Positions 51,357 to 60,925 of a DNA stretch of 64,000 nt are shown here, in pieces. The stretch lies in assembly GCA_903832665.1 (NCBI GenBank), contig CAILCG010000025.1, positions 1-64,000 of the forward strand, read 5' to 3'. Below the pieces are notes generated by a model, which did no database searches, was not told the origin of the DNA, and saw only the letters and a program-made list of their open reading frames with translations. The first letter of the stretch is position 1. Every line of letters begins with the position of its first letter. The translations under genes and the position numbers were made by a program. Source of the DNA: an uncultured Methanomicrobiales archaeon. Lineage in GTDB: Archaea > Halobacteriota > Methanomicrobia > Methanomicrobiales > Methanospirillaceae.

Positions 51357-52598
51357 TCATTTCCCTTCGCCCCGTATAGCATCGTAAGGATTCATCCGGC
51401 TGCTCCAGTATGCCGGCCAGAGCGAGGATATGCTGCCAATCGCAATGACCACAATCAGGGCTGGGCAGGAAGTTGCAACGATCTCATAGAGTGCCGGCGT
51501 GCGGAATGAAACCTGGAATGTAGTCTGGAGGAGACCCATCGTATTGAGCAGCAGGAACGCAACCAGGCTCACACACACCCCGATGATACTCCCAATCGTG
51601 GCAAGGACCAGGGACTCTGACATCACCAGGAGGAAGATGGCCTTTCTCTTCGCCCCCATCGAGCGGAGAAGCCCGATCTCCCGCTGGCGTTCATGAGCTA
51701 CCATTGCTGCGATGAGCGCGATGAGCGGAAACGCAGCCACCACCACAAAGGTGGAGATTACTCCCAGGAGACCCGGTAAACCCTTGATCTCCTGCGAGGC
51801 CGGGTCCAGGCTGAAATGTCTCTGGATGACTTTGACATATGAATACGAGAAGGGTTGCTGGATACGGGATTTGACCATTCCCGAATCTGCCCCCTGTGCT
51901 ATTCGCACAAGGACCGCGTTCACATCTCCCGGTGAGATCTGGGGAGCAGACGGGGGTACGATACCCTTCGCGGAAGCAATGGCATACGCATCATCCATGT
52001 TAAGGAAGACTGTATAATCGACCGATGACTTAGTGGGATCCAGTCTGCCGGCTATCGTATACAGGTGCCCCTGGATATCGATCTGCGATCCGACCTTGCC
52101 CGATAGTTCGCTCCCGACCAGTACTTCACCGGGGCCGAAAGGATGATCCGGGGGAGTCTGGAGCCATGGTTGAATCGTAAAATCGGTTGCCGGATCAATC
52201 CCGAAGAGATCAACCGGTTCGGGGGAAACTGCCGGTAAATCCAAGGTAGAAACATAGAGTTGCGGGCTCACGTTCGATACTCCCGGAATTTTCCCGACTA
52301 CCCCCATGACATCGGCCTTGATCCGAGCCGAGGAGGGTTCGACCTTGACAAGCGCCATGGTATTTTCCGGGGGGTTTTCACCGATTCGCAGGTGTGCTGT
52401 GTATTGGGCCCCTACAATGATGTGGTCTGCTCCCATTCGGGAGATCCCCTGGTCCACATTCAGTACCGTTCCTGAAAAGAGGAGCTGGAGGAAAAAAATA
52501 TTCGCAGCGATAAAGGCAAAACAGAATATCGTTGCCAGATTGCGGCCAGGTTTGTTGCGGATGCTGGCAGTCAGGAGCGTGATGATATTCATTTTCAT
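51357..52598 (-). CDS. ABC transporter permease, FtsX/MacB type
   Basis: A 413-residue protein with one N-terminal helix (about 20-42), a large extracytoplasmic MacB-PCD-like domain (45-275) and three C-terminal helices. VAHERQREIGLLRSMGAKRKAI is the cytoplasmic coupling segment of the FtsX family. It is a paralogue of the permease at 53320-54567 (both start with a RN(K/R)PxRNLATIF segment). Together with the ATPase between them they would form a heterodimeric mechanotransmission-type exporter. Substrate unknown. Confidence 0.88.
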   Translation of the reverse strand: MKMNIITLLTASIRNKPGRNLATIFCFAFIAANIFFLQLLFSGTVLNVDQGISRMGADHIIVGAQYTAHLRIGENPPENTMALVKVEPSSARIKADVMGVVGKIPGVSNVSPQLYVSTLDLPAVSPEPVDLFGIDPATDFTIQPWLQTPPDHPFGPGEVLVGSELSGKVGSQIDIQGHLYTIAGRLDPTKSSVDYTVFLNMDDAYAIASAKGIVPPSAPQISPGDVNAVLVRIAQGADSGMVKSRIQQPFSYSYVKVIQRHFSLDPASQEIKGLPGLLGVISTFVVVAAFPLIALIAAMVAHERQREIGLLRSMGAKRKAIFLLVMSESLVLATIGSIIGVCVSLVAFLLLNTMGLLQTTFQVSFRTPALYEIVATSCPALIVVIAIGSISSLWPAYWSSRMNPYDAIRGEGK

Positions 52599-53323
52599 GA
52601 CGAAACCTTGTCGTTCACATTCGTCCGGGGTTCCAGGGTAAGCCGGGGGGATAGTGCACCATCAGATTTTATCAGGTTCCCCTGTGTCATACGGTACGTA
52701 TGCGTTGCATACCGGATAAGGTCCGAATTGTGCGTGACCATCATAATCGTGGTACCTTCACGGTTCAGCTGCCGGAACAATTCCATGATCTCCTGTTCGG
52801 TAGCCTCGTCCAGGTCTCCGGTCGGCTCATCGGCAATCAGGAGAGAAGGAGCATTCACCAGCGCCCGGGCGATCGCCACCCGCTTCATCTCACCGCTGGA
52901 AAGGGTGGAGGGATAAGCACAGGCCCGTTCAGACATCCCGACTTTCGTCAGCAGGTCAGCGGCCCGTGAATCAGAACCTGGATAGTCCGGGCAGAAAAGC
53001 GTGGGAAGCATCACATTCTCTAACGCATTTATCGTGAGAATCAGACCGGATAACTGGAAGACAAATCCGATCTCTTTTGCCCGCAACTCCGAAATAGCGT
53101 CGTCGGACAGCTCGCTGATATCCATCCCGTTCAGGAGGATGGTTCCGGCAGTGGGACGGGTAAGACCGGAGAGCATCCCCAGGAGCGTGGATTTGCCGCT
53201 TCCCGAACGTCCCAGAATCAGGACAAATTCCCCACGGTTTACCGTGAAATGCACATCATCAACTGCCCGCACTTCCGAGCAGTCGGTACTGAAGGATTTT
53301 GTTACACCGATAATCTCTATCAT
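52595..53323 (-). CDS. ABC transporter ATPase, LolD/MacB type
   Basis: A 242-residue ATPase with Walker A GRSGSGKST, Q-loop FVFQLSGLILTI, signature LSSGEMKRV, Walker B LLIADEPTGDLDEAT and switch His (VTHNSD). The signature (LSSGE rather than LSGGQ) is a common variant. It overlaps both flanking permease genes by four bases, showing coupled translation of the three genes. Confidence 0.93.
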   Translation of the reverse strand: MIEIIGVTKSFSTDCSEVRAVDDVHFTVNRGEFVLILGRSGSGKSTLLGMLSGLTRPTAGTILLNGMDISELSDDAISELRAKEIGFVFQLSGLILTINALENVMLPTLFCPDYPGSDSRAADLLTKVGMSERACAYPSTLSSGEMKRVAIARALVNAPSLLIADEPTGDLDEATEQEIMELFRQLNREGTTIMMVTHNSDLIRYATHTYRMTQGNLIKSDGALSPRLTLEPRTNVNDKVSS

Positions 53324-54567
53324 GATTCACCTTTCCGGATTGTTTCGTACGGTTCCGAGCGGGCGATTATAATCGCCGGGTAGAGCGAGGATATCCCCCC
53401 AATGCCTATGCAGAGGACCAGGGTCAGGCACGCGTCTGCCAGAATCGTAAGCAGGGGCGGGGCGATGAACGGAATTTTTAACGAGAACGCGATGAGATCC
53501 TCAAAACCCACAAAGACCACCATTGCTGCACAGATCCCCAGGATCCCTCCCATAATCGCAAGAGAGAATGACTCCGCCAGCATAAGCCCCATCACGTAGG
53601 TTTTTTTGGCGCCGAGTGCCCGGAGAATCGCAACTTCTTTGCGTCGTTCATTGGCTACCATCGCAGAGATGAATGCCAGCAGGGGAATGGAGATGAAGGT
53701 CACGGCGAGCATCGAACTGTAGAGGAGCCGCGTTATGGCACCCAGTTGTACACTCACGGCGTTTAAGAGACCGTTCGGGGTGATGGTTTTTGTTCCGGGA
53801 ATCTGCGTGCGGATCTTTTCGGCAACCCCGGTGGGGGACGCTGACGGGTCAACCTTTACCAGTACCGCAGAAACCATTCCCCGGGGAATCGTAACTCTCT
53901 GGACGGCCTTTACCGGGGACTCATCGGCCATCACGTAGGCGTCTTCAGTCCGCATGAAAACCGCCATATCCACCCCCATACCGGTTTTGGCGAGCCGGCC
54001 GGCGATATGGAAGGTATGGCCATAGAACTTGAGATCAGAACCGATATCGCCGACGATCATGTTCCCGACAATGATATCGTCTTTTCCCAGCATTACCCCG
54101 GGGTTTTCTTTCAGCCAGGGTGAGACGGTAAAATCATGTTCAGGATCGATGGCAATAATCTGAACGGGCGCCGAACAACAGGACTGCCCGGCCAACGAGC
54201 CGACATAAATCTGGAGACTGGCCTTCGCAACGCCGGGTATACCGGCAATCTGTTCGAAACCGGCATCCTTGAAAAAAAACGAGTTTGGTTCCCCCATCAG
54301 GATAACTGTCTGGGCTGCAGAGCTATACTCCTCGGGAACAACAAGGATATCGGCACCCATACGGGAAATCCCTGCATCCAGGCTCTCCTGGGCCCCGCCA
54401 ATCAGGTAAAACGCGGAGAAAAGGGTTGCAGCAATAATTGCAATGGCAAAAATGGTTGCCAGGTTCCTGTACGGGCGGTTTGCAATATTGCGTGCAACAA
54501 GCTTGAAAAAATTCAGTTGGGCAGTAATTTTTTCACTCCATTTTCCTGTATTGACCACGGGGACCAT
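53320..54567 (-). CDS. ABC transporter permease, FtsX/MacB type
   Basis: A 415-residue paralogue of the permease at 51357-52598. It has NIANRPYRNLATIFAIAIIAATLF (helix 1), an extracytoplasmic domain with a CC pair (SLAGQSCCSAP) and C-terminal helices after VANERRKEVAILRALGAKKTYVM. It is the first gene of the three-gene operon. The ATG for MVPVVNTGKW is the first in the frame. Confidence 0.88.
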   Translation of the reverse strand: MVPVVNTGKWSEKITAQLNFFKLVARNIANRPYRNLATIFAIAIIAATLFSAFYLIGGAQESLDAGISRMGADILVVPEEYSSAAQTVILMGEPNSFFFKDAGFEQIAGIPGVAKASLQIYVGSLAGQSCCSAPVQIIAIDPEHDFTVSPWLKENPGVMLGKDDIIVGNMIVGDIGSDLKFYGHTFHIAGRLAKTGMGVDMAVFMRTEDAYVMADESPVKAVQRVTIPRGMVSAVLVKVDPSASPTGVAEKIRTQIPGTKTITPNGLLNAVSVQLGAITRLLYSSMLAVTFISIPLLAFISAMVANERRKEVAILRALGAKKTYVMGLMLAESFSLAIMGGILGICAAMVVFVGFEDLIAFSLKIPFIAPPLLTILADACLTLVLCIGIGGISSLYPAIIIARSEPYETIRKGES

Positions 54568-55320
54568 GAGCAGAGAAGACCTGGCAAAATCCCCCCGGGA
54601 TTGGGATTATCAAAAAAACCTGATAAGACGGTGATAACTCCAATTCCATATGCCCATTCGTTTGAGGTCATCAATACTATCCCTTCGGATATATTTATTT
54701 AAAGATTGGTTTGGTTCCAAATTCAAAGGTCATTCACAGCCACGGATCGCTTTCCCGGCAATGAGATCCTTATCCCAATGAAACGGCAGACAGGAGAACA
54801 GGGGACTGTCATGGATGAGTCCCCTGTTTTTTCCACCAGACCAAAGAGATCTTTTGAGCAACGGTCGGGCAAACGCGGGCACAGACAGCCACGTTTTAGT
54901 CACGGATCAACCATTAAGATTCGGAACTCCAGGACCATTAATTTTGGATATCAATCTAATTTTCTTGAATCACTATTAATTCAACCGTCGACTCTCATAT
55001 TTCGAAACTCAATTGAGTCTCTGACTTACCCGCAGACAACAATGAGCGGTGTTTATTTCACTGCTATCTGTTACTGAATAAATGCCAGATGAAGCGGTTT
55101 TTGAAAAATTATGTATCCCGATCTGAATAATTTTGACACGGAATTTTGCCCGGAACACTGAATCGAACGGGTTTGTCCGTAACAACAAAAGATCCGTGCA
55201 GTAAGTCATTGGTGGATTAACGAAAACAATTTTTTTTAAGTTCGATCGGCCTATACACTGTAATCGCGATCCTGACCGGGTCAGTTATGTTGCAGAGGGC
55301 ATGCATCAGGAAGAACGTCC
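54568..55320. other. Gene-poor divergent interval
   Basis: About 750 bases between divergent transporter operons. A TATA-like TATATTTATTTAAAG (54689-54703) would serve the minus-strand exporter operon. The 123-codon frame at 54706-55077 has no family resemblance or ribosome binding site. I see no RNA gene. Confidence 0.4.
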
Positions 55321-55995
55321 ATGAATATTTTTCAGATCCTTATTGAATGGGGCCCGTACCTGCTTGGGGGTGCAGCCATCACTCTGGGCCTCGTGGCAAG
55401 TGCTCTTGCGATTGGGTTTATTTTCGGTCTTCCCCTTGCCCTCGGGCAGGTCTATGGTTCTGCACCAATCCGGGCAATAATTGCAGCCTATGTCTGGTTC
55501 TTCCGGGGTCTTCCCATACTCGTGCTCCTGTTTCTCTTCTATTTTGGCATCTTTCCGGTTATCGGGATTGATCTTCCGGCATTTTTCGTAGGGGCACTGG
55601 TGCTGGGTATGCGGGGGGCTGCCTACCAGTCACAAATCTTCCGGGGTGCGATACAATCCATCCCGCAGGGACAGATGACGGCGGCCCTCTCCCTGGGAAT
55701 GACACCCTGGATGGCAATAAAGAGCATCATCCTCCCCCAGTCCCTGAGACTTTCTTTGCCGGGCTGGTCCAATGAGTACCCGGAGATCCTGACTGACTCG
55801 GCAGTCTGCTATGCGATTGGCGTTGTAGAGCTCCTCACCCGGACCTCACAGGTCGTAAGCCAGACGTACATGACCATGCCGGTCTATATGGCAGCTGCAG
55901 TAATGTTCATCCTGCTCAATTACGCAGGGATGTGGTTGATCCAGCGGGTGGAACAGAAGATTGCAATCCCGGGTTTCGGGATAAAGGCGGTGTAG
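55321..55995 (+). CDS. Polar amino acid ABC transporter permease
   Basis: A 224-residue HisM/GlnP-family permease with LGGAAITLGLVASALAIGF at the front, FRGLPILVLLFLFYFG, and the EAA loop AALSLGMTPWMAIKSIILPQSLRLSLPGWSNEYPEI. It acts with the second permease at 56756-57421 as a heterodimer. An AGGAAG segment precedes the ATG. First gene of its operon. Confidence 0.9.
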   Translation: MNIFQILIEWGPYLLGGAAITLGLVASALAIGFIFGLPLALGQVYGSAPIRAIIAAYVWFFRGLPILVLLFLFYFGIFPVIGIDLPAFFVGALVLGMRGAAYQSQIFRGAIQSIPQGQMTAALSLGMTPWMAIKSIILPQSLRLSLPGWSNEYPEILTDSAVCYAIGVVELLTRTSQVVSQTYMTMPVYMAAAVMFILLNYAGMWLIQRVEQKIAIPGFGIKAV

Positions 55996-56000
55996 ATACT

Positions 56001-56744
56001 ATGGCTTCTGAATATATCCTGCGGGTTGAAAATCTCCATAAAAAATTCGGGGAACGCGAGGTCCTGCACGGCATTTCATTTAATGTAAGAAAAGGTGACA
56101 CCAAGGTCTTTATCGGCCCTTCAGGAACCGGCAAGAGCACGCTGCTACGCTGCATCAACCAGCTCACGGTGCCGGACTCAGGACAGGTCTGGCTCGATGA
56201 TGATGAGATCACGGGTTGCGGCCAGAAGATCAGCACATTCCGGCAACGGATCGGCATGGTTTTCCAGAACTTTAACCTGTTCGACCACCTGACCGCTCTA
56301 CAGAATGTAGAGATCGCTCCGATCAAGGTCCTTAAGATGAAGCCGGCCGAAGCAGGGAAGAAAGCGATGGAAGAACTCTGCCGTGTTGGAATGCAGGACT
56401 GGGCCGATCATTATCCTGCAGAGCTTTCCGGGGGACAAGCGCAGCGGGTCTCAATTGCCCGTGCACTTGCGATGGATCCGGAGGTGATCCTGTTCGATGA
56501 ACCAACATCCGCTCTGGATCCCGAACTCACCCGGGAGGTGCTCGAAGTGATGAAAGAGCTGGCCCGGGGGGGCATGACGATGCTTGTTGTTACGCACGAG
56601 ATGGGTTTTGCCCGATCGGTGGCAACCGAAGTGATCTTCATGGAAGGCGGTGAGATCGTGGAACAGGGACCTCCCGGAGAGATTCTCGCAAACCCGAAGC
56701 ACATGAGAACGCGGGAATTCATCGGCAAAATATCAGATCAGTAG
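56001..56744 (+). CDS. Polar amino acid ABC transporter ATPase (GlnQ/HisP type)
   Basis: A 247-residue ATPase begun at MASEYILRVENLHKKFG. Walker A is GPSGTGKST, the Q-loop MVFQNFNLFDHLT is diagnostic of amino acid importers, the signature is LSGGQAQRV, and Walker B is VILFDEPTSALDPE. It energises the two permeases that flank it. The genes are spaced by 5 and 11 bases. Confidence 0.93.
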   Translation: MASEYILRVENLHKKFGEREVLHGISFNVRKGDTKVFIGPSGTGKSTLLRCINQLTVPDSGQVWLDDDEITGCGQKISTFRQRIGMVFQNFNLFDHLTALQNVEIAPIKVLKMKPAEAGKKAMEELCRVGMQDWADHYPAELSGGQAQRVSIARALAMDPEVILFDEPTSALDPELTREVLEVMKELARGGMTMLVVTHEMGFARSVATEVIFMEGGEIVEQGPPGEILANPKHMRTREFIGKISDQ

Positions 56745-56755
56745 AAGGCACTTCT

Positions 56756-57421
56756 ATGGACCCGACCCTTTTTTTAACGCAGATCCTGGTACCTGCTCTC
56801 TGGCAGGGACTGATTGTCACGGTTGAGCTGGTGGCACTCACCGCACCATTCGGACTGCTTCTGGGAATCGGGATCGCTCTCGGACGGCAGTACGGGGGAA
56901 AAGGACTATCGTCAGCCTGTGCCGGTTATATCATCTTTTTCAAAGGCTGCCCGCTGATCCTGCTCCTCTTCATGCTCTATTTCGGGCTGCCTTCCATAGG
57001 CATCACGCTGCCGGCATTTACCGCGGCGGTGCTCGGATTTATTCTCTGTAATGCTGCATATAACTCCGAATACATCCGGGGAGCCATTCTCTCAATAAAA
57101 GACGGGCAGATTACCGCTGCGCAGGCACTGGGGATGACAAGGTGGCAGACGATTGAATCCATTGTTCTGCCCCAGGCAATTCGCCGGGCGGTTCCCGGGT
57201 TATCCAACGAGTTCATTTATCTCATAAAGTATTCATCACTGGCGTACATGATCACGGTCATCGAACTTTCAGGAGAAGCAAAGATCGTGGCAACGAAATA
57301 CTTCATGTATAGCGAAGCGTTTCTTGCCGTTGGGATTGTCTACCTCGCCCTTGTGACACTCACCACGTATGCTGTGCACCTTCTCGAAAAGAAGACCGCA
57401 ATACCGGGCATGAGCCAGTAA
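56756..57421 (+). CDS. Polar amino acid ABC transporter permease
   Basis: A 221-residue permease with LWQGLIVTVELVALTAPFGLLLGI, FKGCPLILLLFMLYFGLP, and the EAA loop AAQALGMTRWQTIESIVLPQAIRRAVPGLSNEFIYL. It pairs with the permease two genes upstream. The binding protein lies next to it on the opposite strand, so the usual single operon has been rearranged. Confidence 0.9.
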   Translation: MDPTLFLTQILVPALWQGLIVTVELVALTAPFGLLLGIGIALGRQYGGKGLSSACAGYIIFFKGCPLILLLFMLYFGLPSIGITLPAFTAAVLGFILCNAAYNSEYIRGAILSIKDGQITAAQALGMTRWQTIESIVLPQAIRRAVPGLSNEFIYLIKYSSLAYMITVIELSGEAKIVATKYFMYSEAFLAVGIVYLALVTLTTYAVHLLEKKTAIPGMSQ

Positions 57422-57447
57422 AAAAATAAAAAAAATGTTTATCATCA

Positions 57448-58239
57448 CTACATCTTGTATTTGACAACGAGTTCCTGCCAGTAAGGATCATTTTTCAGCT
57501 GGGCCAGGCCATCGTTGAGCACTGCGAGGAGTTCGGGATCAGATTTGCGAACCGCGATACCGAATTCCTCTTTCGTCTCCACATTTCCCAAGATATGCAG
57601 GTTTTTACCTTGGATGATCTCTTTTAACACGTGATCGTCGTACATCACCGCATCAATGCGACCGGCTTCGAGATCATTGACCGCAAGAGGGGTATTGTCA
57701 TAGAGTTTCAGGTTTTCCTTCGGCATCTTGCCGGATTCGATCAGGTTCTTTTCGATCCACATTGCTGCCGTGCAGCCGCTCTGGGTTCCGATAATGACCT
57801 TTCCGGCAAGCACATCACTGAGCGTTGTTGCGGTGCCGTTTCTGGCAACAACATCCTGGTTCACTATCCAGTACGGCGTTGAAAAGTTCACCTGTTCCGC
57901 ACGCTCCGGGGTAATGGTCATACCTGCGTAGATGAGATCGATCTTATTTGCCTGGAGTGCGGGTATGATCCCGTCCCATGCGGTTGGCTGGAAGGTGATC
58001 TTCATCCCTTTTTTCTGGGCAATCCAGCGCATGGCATCGACATCAAAACCGGTAGCCGTACCACTGGAATCAACAAAACTAAACGGCTGATACTGTCCAT
58101 CGATTCCTACAATATAGCTCTTCTGCTGAACTCCGGCAGCAGATTGGGATGAGGGGGAGGAGGAACCAGTACAACCGGCACCGGCCAACAGGAGTACGAG
58201 CAGAACGATAACTGCGATAACAGAGTAGCTTCTTGCCAT
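57448..58239 (-). CDS. Polar amino acid-binding lipoprotein
   Basis: A 263-residue solute-binding protein (family 3). It has a signal peptide and lipobox (LAGAGC, Cys23), then YIVGIDGQYQPFSFVDSSG, GFDVDAMRWIAQKKG, IYAGMTITPERAEQVNFSTPYW and IGTQSGCTAAMWIEKNL. It should feed the ABC importer encoded convergently next to it. The ATG is at MARSYSVIAVI. Confidence 0.9.
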   Translation of the reverse strand: MARSYSVIAVIVLLVLLLAGAGCTGSSSPSSQSAAGVQQKSYIVGIDGQYQPFSFVDSSGTATGFDVDAMRWIAQKKGMKITFQPTAWDGIIPALQANKIDLIYAGMTITPERAEQVNFSTPYWIVNQDVVARNGTATTLSDVLAGKVIIGTQSGCTAAMWIEKNLIESGKMPKENLKLYDNTPLAVNDLEAGRIDAVMYDDHVLKEIIQGKNLHILGNVETKEEFGIAVRKSDPELLAVLNDGLAQLKNDPYWQELVVKYKM

Positions 58240-58454
58240 GGGATCAGGTTTTTAAGTTAATGTCAAAAGAACTTGTGGAATTCTCTTGGTATATTATTGA
58301 AAAAAAGATTGAGAACAAAAAGATCAAACTACAGGATTTAATCGCAAGATTTTTTGTCCCGGACAAAAAAAGGAGCATCACATACGACGTGAAGCGATTT
58401 CTGTGCAAGTCGGATTTACGAGAGTTTTCCGAGGAAAGATGTTGTAGTATCGCA

Positions 58455-58468
58455 CTTTTTATAAACTC
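58455..58468 (+). promoter_or_regulatory. TATA-box promoter of the zinc-ribbon gene
   Basis: CTTTTTATAAACT lies about 55 bases before the small CxxC protein gene, a reasonable distance for an archaeal promoter with a short leader. Confidence 0.4.
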
Positions 58469-58519
58469 CTGCAACCTATATCATAGCACAGTTATTCAAA
58501 TGACTGTTTGAGAACTATC

Positions 58520-58708
58520 ATGTTTGGAGATAATAAATTCGGCGGCCAGAGAAATTTTGGCGGCGCAAGAGATCAAGGCCCACGCGAAATGACAAAGACA
58601 ACCTGTTCAGACTGTGGGGCTGAATGCGAAGTACCCTTTAAGCCAACCGAGGGCAGGCCTGTATACTGCAGAGACTGCCTCCCAAAACACCGGAAACCCC
58701 GGTTCTAA
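58520..58708 (+). CDS. CxxC-X17-CxxC zinc-ribbon protein
   Basis: A 62-residue protein from MFGDNKFGGQRNFGG. A Gly/Arg/Asn-rich head is followed by CSDC, exactly 17 residues, and CRDC. This is a zinc-ribbon type seen in many methanogens and candidate-phylum bacteria. The Gly/Arg-rich part may bind nucleic acid, but function is unknown. It has its own TATA-like promoter. Confidence 0.75.
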   Translation: MFGDNKFGGQRNFGGARDQGPREMTKTTCSDCGAECEVPFKPTEGRPVYCRDCLPKHRKPRF

Positions 58709-58838
58709 TTTCATTATTTTTTTCCTTTTCAGCACGTATTTTGTCGTTTCTTTTCCTGGATACGGTTACGTCTCCGCTCGTAACACAAAAAATGGGATTT
58801 ATCTCTGTCAGCGTGCCGATCCGGCTGGTAGCAGAAAA

Positions 58839-59111
58839 TTATCGTACCAGGTACATGATTGCCACAATGTGGATGAACAAAAATAGGGGAACCAGGTAAA
58901 ATTTTAGTTTCCGGGTCTTGTGCCGGAAGATGAGCATCGCCCCAAATGCACCAAAGGGACCTAGTGCAGCGAAAACCAATAACAGGTTCTCCGGGGTTCG
59001 CCATGCGTTCTTTTTTGCTTTCCTCTTATCGTTGGCAAAGATGAGAAATGCGATGATATTGAGAAACGCGTAAACCACGAGAGAAATATCCGGTAAGGAA
59101 AGAGCAGACAC
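58839..59111 (-). CDS. DUF1294 small membrane protein
   Basis: About 90 residues from a GTG giving VSALSLPDISLVVYAFLN; a TTG at 59171 would extend it, but family members are about 85-90 residues. Hydrophobic helices lie at about 10-26, 41-58 and 68-88. DKRKAKKNAWRTPE and GPFGAFGAMLIFRHKTRK between them are the DUF1294 signatures. Function unknown. Confidence 0.78.
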   Translation of the reverse strand: MSALSLPDISLVVYAFLNIIAFLIFANDKRKAKKNAWRTPENLLLVFAALGPFGAFGAMLIFRHKTRKLKFYLVPLFLFIHIVAIMYLVR

Positions 59112-59233
59112 CCTTCTCGTTTCGTGCAACAGATTTATTGTTTTTCCGTTACGAACCCCGCTATTCTGCAACCAGAAACTGTTGCGGATTGCCGGACAGA
59201 TTCAGAAACGATGCTTATGGAACAGGAACACTA

Positions 59234-59716
59234 TCACTGCCGTACCGAATAACCCGCCCGCGTGAGAATCTGGACAACTTCCTTATCCCAAACCGCATCA
59301 TTGGTCTCGGTCAGGGGGTCAATGCATTCTTCCCAGATACGGTTTAAGAGGGGATCATCGGTGACAAGGGACCGCCGGAACATGACGCGCCCAATCCGTC
59401 GTCCGGTATGATTGAGGATCAGCAGCCGCCAGCAGGAGAAGTCCTGGCAGATGTCCGGCCGGGTCAGATGGACCGTACAGTACGCTTTTTCACTCCCCGG
59501 CATATGCCGGAAGAACGGGCACGCCTCGGGGAGTTTCTCAAAGATGCTTTTGTCTAAGAAGAGCTCGTGTTTATCGGCATCTACAGTAACTTCGGTTTCA
59601 TCAGAAGTATACTGGTTGAACACAATAAAGTGAAAGTTGCCGAGATCTTTATGAATACTATGGACTAGCCCCAGGTGGGAACAACACTCCCCGCACTGGT
59701 GGCAATCAAACCCCAT
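59234..59716 (-). CDS. YkgJ-type cysteine-cluster protein
   Basis: A 160-residue protein with CHQCGECCSHLG at the start, a central PEACPFF, YCTVHLTRPDICQDFSCW and no transmembrane segment. These are the Cys of the YkgJ (CxxCxxCC) family, thought to bind zinc or an Fe-S cluster. Its role is unknown; some relatives act near flagellar or methylation systems. It starts at MGFDCHQ. Confidence 0.8.
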   Translation of the reverse strand: MGFDCHQCGECCSHLGLVHSIHKDLGNFHFIVFNQYTSDETEVTVDADKHELFLDKSIFEKLPEACPFFRHMPGSEKAYCTVHLTRPDICQDFSCWRLLILNHTGRRIGRVMFRRSLVTDDPLLNRIWEECIDPLTETNDAVWDKEVVQILTRAGYSVRQ

Positions 59717-59814
59717 TTAACCCACTCCTTATGTACCATATTGGGCGTCCGGACGTTTAAAAAACCACATGTCGCAGCGCATATATCCGTGACACACCAT
59801 ACTCTCCCATAGAC

Positions 59815-60342
59815 ATGGATGACACTCATTCACCGGGATGTGATCCGACTCGTGACGGTAACGCGCTTGTGTGCCGGAACAAACGGGAATCGGATACAAT
59901 TCAGTGGTTTTTTCTGCGCCCGTTTTTCTTAAGCCTGACAATAGGCGTTCCATTCTGCATCTATAAGATGATTTTTGGGATCAGCATCCTGAGGGCAGGA
60001 GCGAATGGTGGATGGCTGTTTGCAGACATAGGCGGGGTGATTATAGTCTGGGCTGTGGCGGATCTCTTCATGAACGGAATATATTCGGTGCAGGACCTGT
60101 GGCACCTCCCGGCCCGGTTTGAGTGTTGCATGTTGACCCAGGCCGGCAGGTATTTTTCCCGGCCTATGGTCTTTCTCGCACTCGATACCCTTCTTTCGTT
60201 CTCGATTGTCTGCCTGATGCTCTGGTCCGGCTGGATTGCGACACTTTCACCGGCTGAAACTCTCTTCTGGTATGCAGGGACAACGCTAAATCTCGTGAGT
60301 TTGTCGGTAGTCACGCTGTATAACGAGATTCGCAAAGTGTGA
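59815..60342 (+). CDS. Membrane protein, hypothetical
   Basis: A 175-residue protein with four hydrophobic helices (about 33-52, 64-85, 115-138, 145-165) and a polar N-terminus (DDTHSPGCDPTRDGNALVCRNKRES). No family motif is recognised. A TATA-like element is not obvious; the region upstream is short because the neighbour is divergent. Confidence 0.6.
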   Translation: MDDTHSPGCDPTRDGNALVCRNKRESDTIQWFFLRPFFLSLTIGVPFCIYKMIFGISILRAGANGGWLFADIGGVIIVWAVADLFMNGIYSVQDLWHLPARFECCMLTQAGRYFSRPMVFLALDTLLSFSIVCLMLWSGWIATLSPAETLFWYAGTTLNLVSLSVVTLYNEIRKV

Positions 60343-60370
60343 CAGAAAAAAGAAAAAGGTAAAAATGGTT

Positions 60371-60793
60371 TCACGCGAAGATCGAGTAACCGTTTTTGAT
60401 AGCGATTGCTTCGATGATCGGCGTCATCTTTGATTCAGGGACTCCGAATTTGTCCATGTACATCTGAAGGATTGCCTTTTCTTCTCCCGCGAGCACACCA
60501 TCGGACATGGCAAGGTCACAGAGAATGGCAAGGGTGGCGATCTTCTGCTTCTCGTCAAGAACCGCTGCGATCATATCAATAACGCCGGGGAACTTGTTGG
60601 CCTTCAATACCTGCATTGCGGTATCAATGGATTTCTGGTCGCCACGGCAGATCTTTGCGAGATCGTTCATCTCGGCCTGATCGATAACACCATCGGCTGC
60701 AATGACCGTAATGGCGGAGAGCACCAGTGCTGATTTCGGGTTGAGCATTGCAGTCTTTCCGGTTAACTTGTCAAAAATTCCTATAATGAACAC
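60371..60793 (-). CDS. TerB-like protein
   Basis: A 140-residue all-helical protein. Helical repeats with acidic loops occur at ITVIAADGVIDQAEM and LCDLAMSDGVLAGEEKAIL, the metal-binding pattern of the TerB (tellurite resistance B) family. It is likely cytoplasmic. The start is a GTG giving FIIGIFDKLTGK; an inner ATG (MLNPKSALV) at residue 16 is possible. The TerB role in archaea is unknown. Confidence 0.78.
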   Translation of the reverse strand: MFIIGIFDKLTGKTAMLNPKSALVLSAITVIAADGVIDQAEMNDLAKICRGDQKSIDTAMQVLKANKFPGVIDMIAAVLDEKQKIATLAILCDLAMSDGVLAGEEKAILQMYMDKFGVPESKMTPIIEAIAIKNGYSIFA

Positions 60794-60925
60794 CTTTTTT
60801 TTCTTATTATTGTGCGCAGGATTACATCTCTCTTTCGCTCAATCGACGTACAAAAACCTCATCGGGGATTCCACGGATTTATTTGGTACTGCACGCATAC
60901 CTCTCCAGAATAAACCGGTGAATGC

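Noticed and set aside
58260-58511. Lys-rich frame starting MSKELVEFSWYII
   Set aside because: It overlaps the promoter of the zinc-ribbon gene, has no clear ribosome binding site and no family. A real small protein is not excluded.
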